A stretch of DNA of 20,306 nucleotides from UBA12545 sp051024685 (GCA_051024685.1 JAZHPA010000051.1:1-20306); one strand, 5' to 3'; positions 8,321-15,786 are shown, counted from the stretch's first letter. Numbers and translations are program-made. The notes: generated by a model not told the origin, from the letters alone.

Positions 8321-9076
8321 TCAGCCAATCCAAAAGAGGCCCCAATACCAGGAGAGGATCCGAGGACCCCAGAAAAAGGCAATGAGCGCACCTGCACTTA
8401 AAAAAGGAGCTAAGGGCAAGGGGTCCTTTCGTCCCTTCACCCGCAAGGCCAGCAGGAACGCACCAGCGGCTCCGGCCAAAAACAGCCCCCAAAGAAGGGC
8501 CAAAAACCCCCAAGGCCAGCCCAAGAACAAACCCACCACCGCGGCCAGCTTTATATCGCCGCCGCCCACATTACCCCTGCTGGCCAGGGCCAGTAACCAC
8601 AGCAGGCCACCCGCCGAAAGGGCCCCCAGGAAGCCGGAACCAATAGTAATTTCCCTATTCGACAGTAAAAATCCTCCTCCGACAGCCAGCCCTGTAAAAG
8701 TAAGCCTGTCGGGTATCAAATAGTGCTCCAGGTCGATGAAAGAGGCGGCAATCAATATGCAGGCCAGGCACAGGTATTTTACCAGCACCCAATCAAGCCC
8801 CAGGCGGTAAAAGAGCGCGGCAAAAACCGCGCCCGTTATGGCTTCCACCAGGGGATATCTTATGGAAATTTGCCCCCCGCAGTACCGGCAGCGACCTCGT
8901 AGAGTTATGTAGCTGAACAGGGGTATTAAGTCGTACCAGGCCAGCACTGTCCTACACCTGGGACAGTATGAACGCCCGAAAACTATTGTTTCCCCTCGCG
9001 GCAGACGATATATCACCACGTTGAGGAAGCTGCCGATGAGTAGGCCTGCAAAGAGGATTAAAGTAGTTATAATCAT
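8321..9076 (-). CDS. pilD: Prepilin leader peptidase / N-methyltransferase
   Basis: A 251-residue polytopic membrane aspartic protease that removes prepilin leaders on the cytoplasmic face and methylates the new N-terminus. It carries the N-terminal GSFLNVVIYRLPRGE motif, a zinc-ribbon cytoplasmic loop with CxxC pairs at 38/41 and 62/65, and the two catalytic aspartates at D114 (IDLEHYLIPD) and D173 (GGGDIKL). About seven or eight hydrophobic segments follow the family topology. The presence of both cysteine pairs suggests the bifunctional form. Its substrates are the five prepilins encoded around it. The ATG at 9076 follows GGAGG after a small hairpin (9097-9115). Confidence 0.95.
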   Translation of the reverse strand: MIITTLILFAGLLIGSFLNVVIYRLPRGETIVFGRSYCPRCRTVLAWYDLIPLFSYITLRGRCRYCGGQISIRYPLVEAITGAVFAALFYRLGLDWVLVKYLCLACILIAASFIDLEHYLIPDRLTFTGLAVGGGFLLSNREITIGSGFLGALSAGGLLWLLALASRGNVGGGDIKLAAVVGLFLGWPWGFLALLWGLFLAGAAGAFLLALRVKGRKDPLPLAPFLSAGALIAFFWGPRILSWYWGLFWIG

Positions 9077-9096
9077 GAAAGTCTAGTAATGCCTCC

Positions 9097-9115
9097 AGTG
9101 TGAGAAGAACACACT
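9097..9115 (-). promoter_or_regulatory. Small perfect hairpin in front of the pilD ribosome-binding site
   Basis: In the 104-bp AT-rich gap between the major pilin and pilD, AGTGTG pairs perfectly with CACACT across a 7-base loop, and GGAGG follows at once. There is no U-tract, so it is not a standard terminator. It could act as an RNA processing or stability structure separating abundant pilin mRNA from pilD. The function is inference only. Confidence 0.4.
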
Positions 9116-9180
9116 TTTGAATATAGTTGAAATTAAAATCCTCGAGCTCGCAAACCCTTTTTCAATAAATACAATCCACT

Positions 9181-9687
9181 CTACTGTTCTTGTTCTTGAC
9201 CAGAAGTAGCTGTTGGATTATCCCCTGCGTAATCGGGGTACAAGTCCCCTACGGAGGGTGGCATACTCTCCGTCGCCACTATATCATCATTCCGATTATT
9301 ATTAATCGTCTCATGTCCATCAGGCCCATAGCTGGAAATTGTGAATTCTTTTTGGTTTTGACTTACCCAGTAGTAATAAGAATTACCCCACGGATCCTTG
9401 ATTTTGCCCCAATTAATCCCTCCGGCTAAGAGAGCTTCTGCAAGCTCGTCCTCATCTTTGGGATATTTCGCCTTGCCACCGTTATCGTCCATGGCCCAGG
9501 TTTCAATCAGTGTCTTCATCGACTGGAGCTCAGCTTGGACTCTACCTATTCTGGCCCTATCGGTTTGTTTCATAAACTGGGGCAGAACAATAGCCACCAA
9601 AATGCCGATTATAACTACAACGACCATTAATTCCACCAAAGTAAAACCTTTTTCACCCTGCAAAGGCTTTCTCAACTTGCTGAGCAT
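9181..9687 (-). CDS. pilA: Major type IV pilin / GspG-like pseudopilin precursor
   Basis: A 168-residue prepilin with leader MLSKLRKPLQGEKG cut before FTLVELMVVVVIIG; Glu is at mature +5. The globular part has GspG hallmarks: YPKDEDEL (75-82), DPWGN (98-102), SYGPDG (119-124) and a following NDDI (133-136), which in GspG proteins form the Ca-binding beta3-beta4 loop. A disordered Gln/Glu-ending tail closes the protein. ATG at 9687 is chosen over an upstream start at 9729 because AGGAGG lies before it and leader length becomes normal. The central coding part is visibly more AT-rich than neighbouring genes (runs of AAT codons around 9290-9310). Its position after pilC and before pilD suggests it is the main pilus subunit. 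It could equally be the major pseudopilin of a type II-like system. Confidence 0.88.
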   Translation of the reverse strand: MLSKLRKPLQGEKGFTLVELMVVVVIIGILVAIVLPQFMKQTDRARIGRVQAELQSMKTLIETWAMDDNGGKAKYPKDEDELAEALLAGGINWGKIKDPWGNSYYYWVSQNQKEFTISSYGPDGHETINNNRNDDIVATESMPPSVGDLYPDYAGDNPTATSGQEQEQ

Positions 9688-9710
9688 TCCTTTATATCCT
9701 CCTCTCTTTG

Positions 9711-9725
9711 CCAAAGTTCCTTTGG
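9711..9725 (-). promoter_or_regulatory. Perfect 6-bp hairpin upstream of the pilin gene
   Basis: CCAAAG pairs with CTTTGG around a 3-base loop, 24 bp before the pilin ATG and just before its AGGAGG. A tight 5'-proximal hairpin of this sort can protect an mRNA 5' end after processing, which would help raise pilin output relative to the other operon genes. No -35/-10 pair is evident in the 79-bp gap. The role is inferred. Confidence 0.4.
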
Positions 9726-9766
9726 TCAACGATTTTTCTATAAGCGCCTAATCTTCTGCCTCCCCC

Positions 9767-11002
9767 TTACCTCACGCTCCCCACCACCTGGAATACGGGC
9801 AGTAGAACGGATACTACAATCACCCCTACCACACCACCCAGGCCCAGTATCAAGAGGGGCTCGATGAGGGAGGACAGCCGGGCGGCCATCTCACCCACTT
9901 CGCGGTCGTAGAAGGCTCCCAGCCTTGCCAGGAGGGCGTCTAAAGTACCTGTCTCCTCGCCCACGGTAACCATCTCTACTACCATGGGCGGGAAGACACC
10001 GCTTTCCGCCAGGGGTGAGGCTATGCTCTTCCCATCCCTTACCTGCTCCTGGGCCAGGGCTATGGCCTCGGCCAATATACGATTGCCTACCGTCCTTTCG
10101 ACCACCTCCAGGGCCTGCAGAATAGGCACCCCGCTGTAGAGCATGGTGCCCAGAGTTCGACTGAACTGGGAAAGGAGAGCCTGATGTTTAAGACGCCCGA
10201 ATACGGGAAACCGCAGTACGACTTTGTCCAGGATGTAACGCACCCTCTCCTCCTGCGACCACCTCCAGGCCGAATATCCCGCGGCTGCCAAGGCCACCGC
10301 CAACAAAGCCCACCACCGCCTGAAAAACTGGCCCAGCCCCAATACCGCCCTGGTCGGCCAGGGCAAAGGGACTCCCAGATTGGCGATTATATTGCTGAAC
10401 ATGGGCAAAACAAAAGTTATTATAAAACTTATAGAGAGAAGAGATACGATAAAGACTATCAGGGGATAGGTCATGGCCGACTTAATCTTCTCCTGAATCT
10501 CGTGCTCCCGCTCAAAGTGTTCGGCCAACCTTATAAGGATCTCGTCCAGGGCACCGCTCAACTCTCCCGCTTCCACCGAGTAGACCATTACAGGCGGGAA
10601 TACCTGCGGCGATTTACTAAGGGCGGCGTGCAGGGGTTCTCCCTGCTGCAGATCTTCCACTACCCTATCTATACTCCCTTTCAGACGCGGATTGTCTTCC
10701 TGCCTGCTTAAGGTCCTTAAAGCGTTGACAATAGGTAGACCCGCCGCCAGCATGGTGCCCAGCTGGCGGCAGAACAGGGCGAGATCCCTGCGGCTTACGC
10801 GCCTTAAGAACAAAGGTCTTAAATAATCCGACTTCCAAAACCTTAAAAAACTAATCTCCGGCCCGCTCTTTAAAGGCCGCAGTTCGGTTATAAAAAGCCC
10901 CTGGTTTCTCAAGTGGCCGCCGGCCACCTGCTCGCTGTCCGCTTCAATGACCCCTTGGACGAGTTTCCCGCTGGCATCCCTAGCCCTGTATCTTAACCTC
11001 AT
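9767..11002 (-). CDS. pilC: PilC/GspF inner-membrane platform protein
   Basis: A 411-residue platform protein. After an N-terminal segment typical of the family (MRLRYRARDASGKLVQGVIEA), two copies of the T2SSF domain occupy about residues 70-195 and 275-400. Each has the pattern FCRQLGTMLAAGLPI or FSRTLGTMLYSGVPI and is followed by PPMV/PPVMVYSVEAGELSG-type motifs. Membrane helices lie near 170-195, 220-240 and 378-405. It transmits motor movement from PilB and PilT to the growing pilin filament. The ATG at 11002 fits homologues, but no SD sequence sits at normal spacing: the U-tract of a terminator hairpin ends directly at the ATG. Expression therefore appears governed by the c-di-GMP riboswitch just upstream. 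Confidence 0.95.
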   Translation of the reverse strand: MRLRYRARDASGKLVQGVIEADSEQVAGGHLRNQGLFITELRPLKSGPEISFLRFWKSDYLRPLFLRRVSRRDLALFCRQLGTMLAAGLPIVNALRTLSRQEDNPRLKGSIDRVVEDLQQGEPLHAALSKSPQVFPPVMVYSVEAGELSGALDEILIRLAEHFEREHEIQEKIKSAMTYPLIVFIVSLLSISFIITFVLPMFSNIIANLGVPLPWPTRAVLGLGQFFRRWWALLAVALAAAGYSAWRWSQEERVRYILDKVVLRFPVFGRLKHQALLSQFSRTLGTMLYSGVPILQALEVVERTVGNRILAEAIALAQEQVRDGKSIASPLAESGVFPPMVVEMVTVGEETGTLDALLARLGAFYDREVGEMAARLSSLIEPLLILGLGGVVGVIVVSVLLPVFQVVGSVR

Positions 11003-11047
11003 AACAAAAAGTGCCGGTACTCCAGGAATAATTTCGCTTTCCCGGCA
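11003..11047 (-). terminator. Conditional intrinsic terminator of the riboswitch, abutting the pilC start
   Basis: TGCCGG (11047-11042) can pair with CCGGCA (11017-11012), leaving a 24-base loop. TTTTT (11010-11006) follows one base later, then GTT and the pilC ATG. The 5' arm overlaps the 3' strand of aptamer helix P1 (CGGG, 11044-11041), so the two structures exclude each other. If ligand stabilises P1, the terminator cannot form, which predicts an ON switch. The long loop makes the hairpin modest; only transcription assays would settle its strength. Confidence 0.6.
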
Positions 11048-11129
11048 GCCCGGCGACCCTAGGCCTCCCTGCCCTTAGGCCCGTAGCTTTGCGCCCCCGG
11101 CTTTCACCGGGTTTGCCCTTGTACACGGG
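11041..11129 (-). promoter_or_regulatory. Cyclic di-GMP-I (GEMM) riboswitch aptamer upstream of pilC
   Basis: The 172-bp gap between pilT and pilC contains the conserved GEMM-I core in order. These are AAGGGCAAACC (about 11120-11110), a CCCGG/CCGGG hairpin capped by a GAAA tetraloop at 11105-11102, GCGCAAAGC at 11094-11086, CCTAAG at 11079-11074 (resembling the 5' strand of the tetraloop receptor), and GCCGGGCTGCCGG at 11054-11042. P1 can form from CCCG (11129-11126) and CGGG (11044-11041). By alignment to the Vc2 RNA, the ligand-contacting G and C correspond to about 11116 and 11045. This class binds the second messenger c-di-GMP and is known to control pilus and motility genes. It lies inside the pil cluster, so it would gate the genes from pilC onward. 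Confidence 0.92.
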
Positions 11130-11174
11130 TTTGGGGGTTTATATTTCGCCAAATATCTCCAGAATCCTGCCGCT

Positions 11175-12188
11175 CTAACTATTTTCTAGGCAAATTATCC
11201 CTTTGGATTCCAGTTGCTTCACGGCCATTTCCATGGTCTGCATGCCAAAGCGGCCTCCTGTCTGCATAAGGGACACAATCTGGTGGGTCTTACCTTCCCG
11301 GATGAGATTGCGCACCGCGGGCGTGGCTATAAGTATTTCCACGGCCGCCACCCTACCCCGGCCGTCGGCCCGCGGCAGGAGCTGCTGGGTAACGACACCC
11401 ACCAGGACATCGGCCAGCTGTATTCGTACCTGAGGCTGTTGATGGGGAGGAAAAACATCAATAATGCGGTCTATGCTTTGCACGGCACTTCCGGTATGCA
11501 GGGTGGCCAGGACCAAATGCCCGGTTTCGGCGGCAGTGATGGCCGTGGCTATCGTTTCCAGGTCCCGCATCTCGCCCACCAGAATTACGTCGGGATCCTG
11601 CCTTAAGGCTGCCCTTAGGGCGCTGGCGAAGGAGGGGGAATCGATCCCTATTTCCCGCTGGTTAACAATGCTCCTCTTGTGGTGATGAAGGTACTCTATG
11701 GGGTCCTCCAAGGTGATTATATGGCAGGCCCGGCGCTCGTTGATGCGGTCGATCATGGCTGCCAGGGTAGTGCTTTTACCGCTCCCCGTAGGGCCGGTGA
11801 CCAAAATCAAACCGTGGGGTTGGTCGGCAAGATCTCCCACCACCGGCGGCAGGCCCAATTCATCCAAAGTGCGTATAACAGAGCCCACCAGGCGAATGGC
11901 CGCGCCCATGCTGCCCCTCTGGTAAAAAACATTCACCCGGAACCGCCCCAGGCCCGGAATGGAATAAGCCAGGTCTAGTTCTTTCCGCTGTATGAATTCT
12001 TCCCAGCGGGGACCCAGGATCTGTTGGACCAGTGTCTCCATCACCGCCGCAGTCAACGGCGGCCAAGCCTCCTGGACCTCCAATCTCCCATGTCGCCTGA
12101 ACACCGGCGGTAGCCCCACCGTGAGGTGTACGTCGGAGGCGCAGGCCTCTGTAGCTGCACCCAAAATATCGTTTACATGGATATGCAT
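11175..12188 (-). CDS. pilT: PilT twitching-motility retraction ATPase
   Basis: A 337-residue hexameric secretion-family ATPase that depolymerises pili. It shows Walker A GPTGSGKS (132-139), the Asp box ITLEDPIEY (158-166), Walker B around DPDVILVGEMRD (198-209), the His box TGHLVLATLHT (222-232) and, most diagnostic of PilT, AVRNLIREGK (291-300), the AIRNLIRE retraction motif. Its length is close to that of typical PilT and it lacks the N-terminal domain of PilB. It starts 7 bp after the pilB stop and is followed by the riboswitch region. Motor and platform genes are therefore split by a regulatory RNA. The protein is cytoplasmic and acts at the inner-membrane platform PilC. Confidence 0.96.
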   Translation of the reverse strand: MHIHVNDILGAATEACASDVHLTVGLPPVFRRHGRLEVQEAWPPLTAAVMETLVQQILGPRWEEFIQRKELDLAYSIPGLGRFRVNVFYQRGSMGAAIRLVGSVIRTLDELGLPPVVGDLADQPHGLILVTGPTGSGKSTTLAAMIDRINERRACHIITLEDPIEYLHHHKRSIVNQREIGIDSPSFASALRAALRQDPDVILVGEMRDLETIATAITAAETGHLVLATLHTGSAVQSIDRIIDVFPPHQQPQVRIQLADVLVGVVTQQLLPRADGRGRVAAVEILIATPAVRNLIREGKTHQIVSLMQTGGRFGMQTMEMAVKQLESKGIICLENS

Positions 12189-12195
12189 GGCCGTG

Positions 12196-13896
12196 TCAGA
12201 ATCCTCCCAAAGTCACCCGCATTACTTCTTCAACGGTTGTAAGGCCTTGACTGGCCTTTTCCAGGCCGTCTTCCCGCAGAGTCACCATTCCTGCGGACAC
12301 GGCCGCCTTTTTAATCTCGTGCGAAGGAGCCTTGTCCGCCACCAGGGCCCGGATTTCTTCCGTCATGACCAGGACTTCCTGGAGGGCCGTTCTCCCCTGG
12401 TAGCCCGTATAATTGCATTGGGGACATCCCCGGCCCCTGTAGAAAACAAGCCCCTTCTTGTCCTGGGCAAAAGCATAGACCGGGTCTTCCGGGGCAGGTT
12501 GGTAGGTTTCACGACAATTACGACATATCAGGCGTACCAGGCGCTGGGCCACGACGCCTATAAGGGAGGAGTTAACGAGAAAAGGTTCTACTCCCATGTC
12601 CAACAGGCGCGTGACGGCTCCTGCTGCGTCATTGGTATGCAGGGTACTGAGGACCAGGTGCCCCGTAGTGGCCGCCCGTACCGATATGTCCGCCGTTTCC
12701 CGGTCCCGGATCTCCCCGACCATTATAATATCTGGGTCCTGGCGCAGGATGGCCCGCAGACCGGAAGCAAAGTCCAGGCCGGCCTTGGGGTTGACCCTCA
12801 CCTGATTTATTCCCGGTAGAAGATACTCCACCGGGTCTTCGATGGTAATTATATTCTTTTCCGGAGAACTCAGGGCATTCAGCGTGGCGTAGAGGGTTGT
12901 TGTTTTCCCGCTGCCGGTGGGCCCGGTAATTAGAATCATCCCATAGGCGCTTCGGATCAAGGTTTCATAGATTTGCCGGGTTGAAGGCAGAAACCCCAAA
13001 CCGTCAAGGGGCAGAAGCATAGTGCTTTTGTCTAAAATGCGTAAAACCACCTTCTCCCCGTAAACAGTGGGCATGGTGGAAACGCGCAAATCTATGTTCC
13101 GCTTTTCCACCGTTACCTGAAAACGGCCGTCCTGGGGCAGCCTCTTTTCGGCTATATCCATTCCCCCCATGATTTTTATGCGGGAAACCAGGGTGTTTAA
13201 GATGCCTGTCGGGAGACGGGATACGTTGCGCAGCAGCCCGTCCACCCTGAACCTCACCCTTATGTCTTTCTCCTGGGGTTCGATATGGATATCGCTGGCC
13301 CGGGAATGCACCGCCTGCAGGATGATACGGTTGACCAGGCGCACTGCAGGAGCATTATCCATTCCCGCCCGGCTTACCTCGTCCAGGTCAAAGGCGCCCG
13401 GAGCATTCAGAGCAACCGTGGCTGAGGCCATCTCTTCCACTTCGGCCAGCGCCGGCGTCCCTCCCCCTCCCTGCCAGAAACGGGACAGCATGGCCTCAAT
13501 CTCCCTTTCCGAAGCAATGGCCGGCATAATTTCCAGCCCCGTAGCCAGGCGCAGGTCATCCCAGGCGGTAAGGTTTAGGGGATCGGCCATGGCCACCAGG
13601 AGCCTATTCCCGTCCCGGCGGATAGGAATGGCCAGGTGTCGCCGGGCCAGGGCCTCCGGAACCAGCTTCACCACTGCGGGGTCTAAATTATAATCTTGCA
13701 ACACCACTTTGGGTATGCCCAGTTGAAATTCCAGGACCTCCAGGATGTCTTTCTCGGTCACCAATCCCAGGCGGGTAAGGACCTTGCCGAGGCGTTCACC
13801 GCTTCGCCTCTGCTCCCTTAAGGCCTGTTCCAGTTGTTCGCGGGTGATCATCCCGGCTTCCACCAGGAGGTCTCCCAGCCTCCTTTTGCTCTCCAT
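12196..13896 (-). CDS. pilB: PilB pilus extension ATPase with MshEN c-di-GMP-binding domain
   Basis: A 566-residue motor of the GspE/PilB family that powers pilin polymerisation. The N-terminus contains two tandem 24-residue MshEN motifs at residues 6-29 and 35-58 (both beginning RLG and ending in Q) separated by a 5-residue linker. This is the arrangement described for high-affinity c-di-GMP binding. The second part of the N-terminal domain runs to about 140. The ATPase core has Walker A GPTGSGKT (325-332), Asp box TIEDPVEY (351-358), Walker B DPDIIMVGEIRD (387-398) and a Cys4 zinc site (458, 461, 491, 494). ATG at 13896 is preferred; a TTG at 13905 is nearer GGGGAGG but too close to it. It begins 21 bp after aroB, so pil genes continue the aro transcript. 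Confidence 0.95.
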   Translation of the reverse strand: MESKRRLGDLLVEAGMITREQLEQALREQRRSGERLGKVLTRLGLVTEKDILEVLEFQLGIPKVVLQDYNLDPAVVKLVPEALARRHLAIPIRRDGNRLLVAMADPLNLTAWDDLRLATGLEIMPAIASEREIEAMLSRFWQGGGGTPALAEVEEMASATVALNAPGAFDLDEVSRAGMDNAPAVRLVNRIILQAVHSRASDIHIEPQEKDIRVRFRVDGLLRNVSRLPTGILNTLVSRIKIMGGMDIAEKRLPQDGRFQVTVEKRNIDLRVSTMPTVYGEKVVLRILDKSTMLLPLDGLGFLPSTRQIYETLIRSAYGMILITGPTGSGKTTTLYATLNALSSPEKNIITIEDPVEYLLPGINQVRVNPKAGLDFASGLRAILRQDPDIIMVGEIRDRETADISVRAATTGHLVLSTLHTNDAAGAVTRLLDMGVEPFLVNSSLIGVVAQRLVRLICRNCRETYQPAPEDPVYAFAQDKKGLVFYRGRGCPQCNYTGYQGRTALQEVLVMTEEIRALVADKAPSHEIKKAAVSAGMVTLREDGLEKASQGLTTVEEVMRVTLGGF

Positions 13897-13917
13897 GCCC
13901 TTCAAGACCTCCCCTCT

Positions 13918-15009
13918 TTAGCCTCCGGCCTGCAGCCTCTGCGCTGCCTCCAGAACTTCCTCTTCTTCCACCTCGGCAATCGTTACCCGGCCCAGCTCCA
14001 CGGGGAGCACCATGCGCAGCCTGCCCTCCCGCACCTTCTTATCCCGCGCCAGGGCGGCGCCAAAGGCTTCCCAGTCCAGGGAAGGCATGTCGGTGGGCAA
14101 ACTGGCCCGTTTCAGTAATTTTTCCAGCCTCTCCAGGTATCCCCCTTGAAACAGGCCGCGGCTAACGGCTACCCTGGCCGCCACCACCATACCCACGGCC
14201 ACGGCTTCCCCATGGCGATAAAGCTTAAAACCTGTGGCCGCTTCCAGGGCATGGCCGGCCGTATGGCCGAAATTGAGGATGGCCCTGAGTCCCCTCTCTT
14301 CCTCGTCCCGGGCCACTACCTCTGCTTTGATGCGGCACGAGTGCAGAATTATTTTTTCCAACACTTGTGCCTCGCCGGCCAACGCCTGCTCCAGATGCTC
14401 TTCCAGATACGAAAAAAAGCCGCTATCATAGATAACCCCGTATTTAATCACTTCGGCCATTCCGGCCCTCATTTCCCTCTCCGGCAGGGTTTTTAACGTA
14501 TCCAGATCCGCTGCCACCAGCCGCGGCTGGTAAAAGGACCCGATGAGGTTTTTCCCCCGGGGGTGATTAACGGCCACCTTGCCGCCCACACTGGAATCCA
14601 CCTGGGCCAGCAAAGTAGTGGGAAGTTGGATGAAGGGGACCCCCCTCAAAAGGGTGGCAGCTACAAAACCGGCGAGGTCCCCCACCACTCCCCCTCCCAG
14701 AGCTATAACAGGGCAGCCGCGCTCCCAACCCACGTCCAAAGCCAGGTCATAAAGTTCGCCGGCCACCGCTAGGGATTTGGCTTCTTCTCCGTCGGGCACT
14801 TCCTTAAAAAGGGGCGCGAATCCGGCTTTCTCCAGACTCTCCTTTACTTTTTCTCCGTAGAGGGAAACCACGGTTGGATTGCTAACCACCAGGCACCGCC
14901 TGCTCAGGTCCAGGGAGCTCAGAAGCTCGCCCATCTGTTCAAGGATGCCGCTGCCGCAATAGATGGTGTAACTTCTCTCGCCTAACTCTACTCGTAACTG
15001 GCCGGCCAC
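13918..15009 (-). CDS. aroB: 3-dehydroquinate synthase
   Basis: A 363-residue enzyme that converts DAHP to 3-dehydroquinate, the second step of the shikimate pathway, using NAD and a divalent metal. The NAD-binding GGGVVGDLAGF is at about 105-115, followed by QLPTTLLAQVDSSVGGKVAVNH; the metal ligands are visible as E186, H249 (NFGHTAGHALE) and H266 (YRHGEAVAVGM). Length is standard. The start is GTG at 15009, behind GGAGGG, and overlaps the 3' end of aroK by 22 bases, which points to translational coupling. It is the last aro gene before pilB. Confidence 0.97.
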   Translation of the reverse strand: MAGQLRVELGERSYTIYCGSGILEQMGELLSSLDLSRRCLVVSNPTVVSLYGEKVKESLEKAGFAPLFKEVPDGEEAKSLAVAGELYDLALDVGWERGCPVIALGGGVVGDLAGFVAATLLRGVPFIQLPTTLLAQVDSSVGGKVAVNHPRGKNLIGSFYQPRLVAADLDTLKTLPEREMRAGMAEVIKYGVIYDSGFFSYLEEHLEQALAGEAQVLEKIILHSCRIKAEVVARDEEERGLRAILNFGHTAGHALEAATGFKLYRHGEAVAVGMVVAARVAVSRGLFQGGYLERLEKLLKRASLPTDMPSLDWEAFGAALARDKKVREGRLRMVLPVELGRVTIAEVEEEEVLEAAQRLQAGG

Positions 15010-15509
15010 CCGTTCAGTCCCTCCATAATTTCCTCCACTATTTCCTCTGCCCTTTTAGCAGCCGTCTCGATTGTTAAGTCGGCAAAGACGTAGCAGGGCT
15101 CACGCTTTTTCAATAGTGCGGCAACTTCTTGCCTCGAGCGTCCCCGCACCAGGGGGCGATCCTCAGAGCCTGCCACCCTCCGCCAGACTGTTGCCTCATC
15201 TACTTTAAGCCATACTACTTTATTACCCTTGCGCAGTCGCTCCACATTTTCCGGCGCCAGCACCGCCCCACCGCCGGTGGCTATAACCGCCCTGCTGCCC
15301 TCAGTTATCCTGGCGATTACTTCTTTTTCCAGCTGCCGGAAGTGGGCTTCTCCTTCTCGGGCAAAGAGCTCAGCTATGGAACAACCGGCCTCTTTCTCTA
15401 CTTCGGCATCGGTATCGTAAAAGTTCCACCCCAGTTTACCGGCCAGGAGCCGACCCACGGTAGTCTTGCCGCTGGCCATAAACCCGATCAGTACGATATT
15501 GCCGGGCAA
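14988..15509 (-). CDS. aroK: Shikimate kinase
   Basis: A 173-residue kinase that phosphorylates shikimate at the 3-hydroxyl with ATP. It shows Walker A GFMASGKT (9-16), the shikimate-binding DTDAEVE (32-38), GEAHFRQLEKEVI, GGGAVL and the lid segment with RPLVRGRSR. The start is TTG at 15509, seven bases after GGGGAGGG, which gives normal family length. The frame stays open far upstream to 15803, but that extension is translation of a repeat element and has no family similarity. The gene is separated from aroC by 277 bp, mostly the repeat, whereas all other aro genes are tightly packed. It overlaps aroB at its 3' end. Confidence 0.94.
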   Translation of the reverse strand: MPGNIVLIGFMASGKTTVGRLLAGKLGWNFYDTDAEVEKEAGCSIAELFAREGEAHFRQLEKEVIARITEGSRAVIATGGGAVLAPENVERLRKGNKVVWLKVDEATVWRRVAGSEDRPLVRGRSRQEVAALLKKREPCYVFADLTIETAAKRAEEIVEEIMEGLNGWPASYE

Positions 15510-15554
15510 ACCTGCAGCCCTCCCCACTGGCACATCCCCAATTTTCGCTGTGGT

Positions 15555-15766
15555 GGCCTGCTTAGGCTTGAAAGCGAGCGAGTAAACCTGAGCAGTAGCC
15601 AAACTTAAGCTTGGTGAAAGGCGGAGGCAGGCCCGAGGCCTTAAGAGGCCTGCGGCCGGCAACTGAGACAGGATGTCGAATTTGCGGGAAGCCTGCCTTA
15701 AGCCTTTAAGCCAAGCGCTAGTTTGGCCTGTGAAGGAGGCCTTTGCGAGTGGAAGCCAAGCAGGCC
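15555..15766 (-). repeat. Complete 212-bp repeat element with terminal inverted repeats (MITE-like)
   Basis: The element begins (minus strand) GGCCTGCTTGGCTT and ends AAGCCTAAGCAGGCC, so its ends form imperfect inverted repeats of about 15 bp. Its first 49 bp match 20258-20306 (44/49) and its last 47 bp match 1-47 (43/47), both in the opposite orientation on the window. The 116-bp centre holds further short palindromes (AGGCCT-TAAG-AGGCCT, AAGCTT). I see no target-site duplication and no transposase coding capacity. It occupies most of the 277-bp aroC-aroK gap. A MITE or a structured noncoding repeat are both possible. Confidence 0.85.
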
Positions 15767-15786
15767 ATACCTTAATCTCAACCCTC

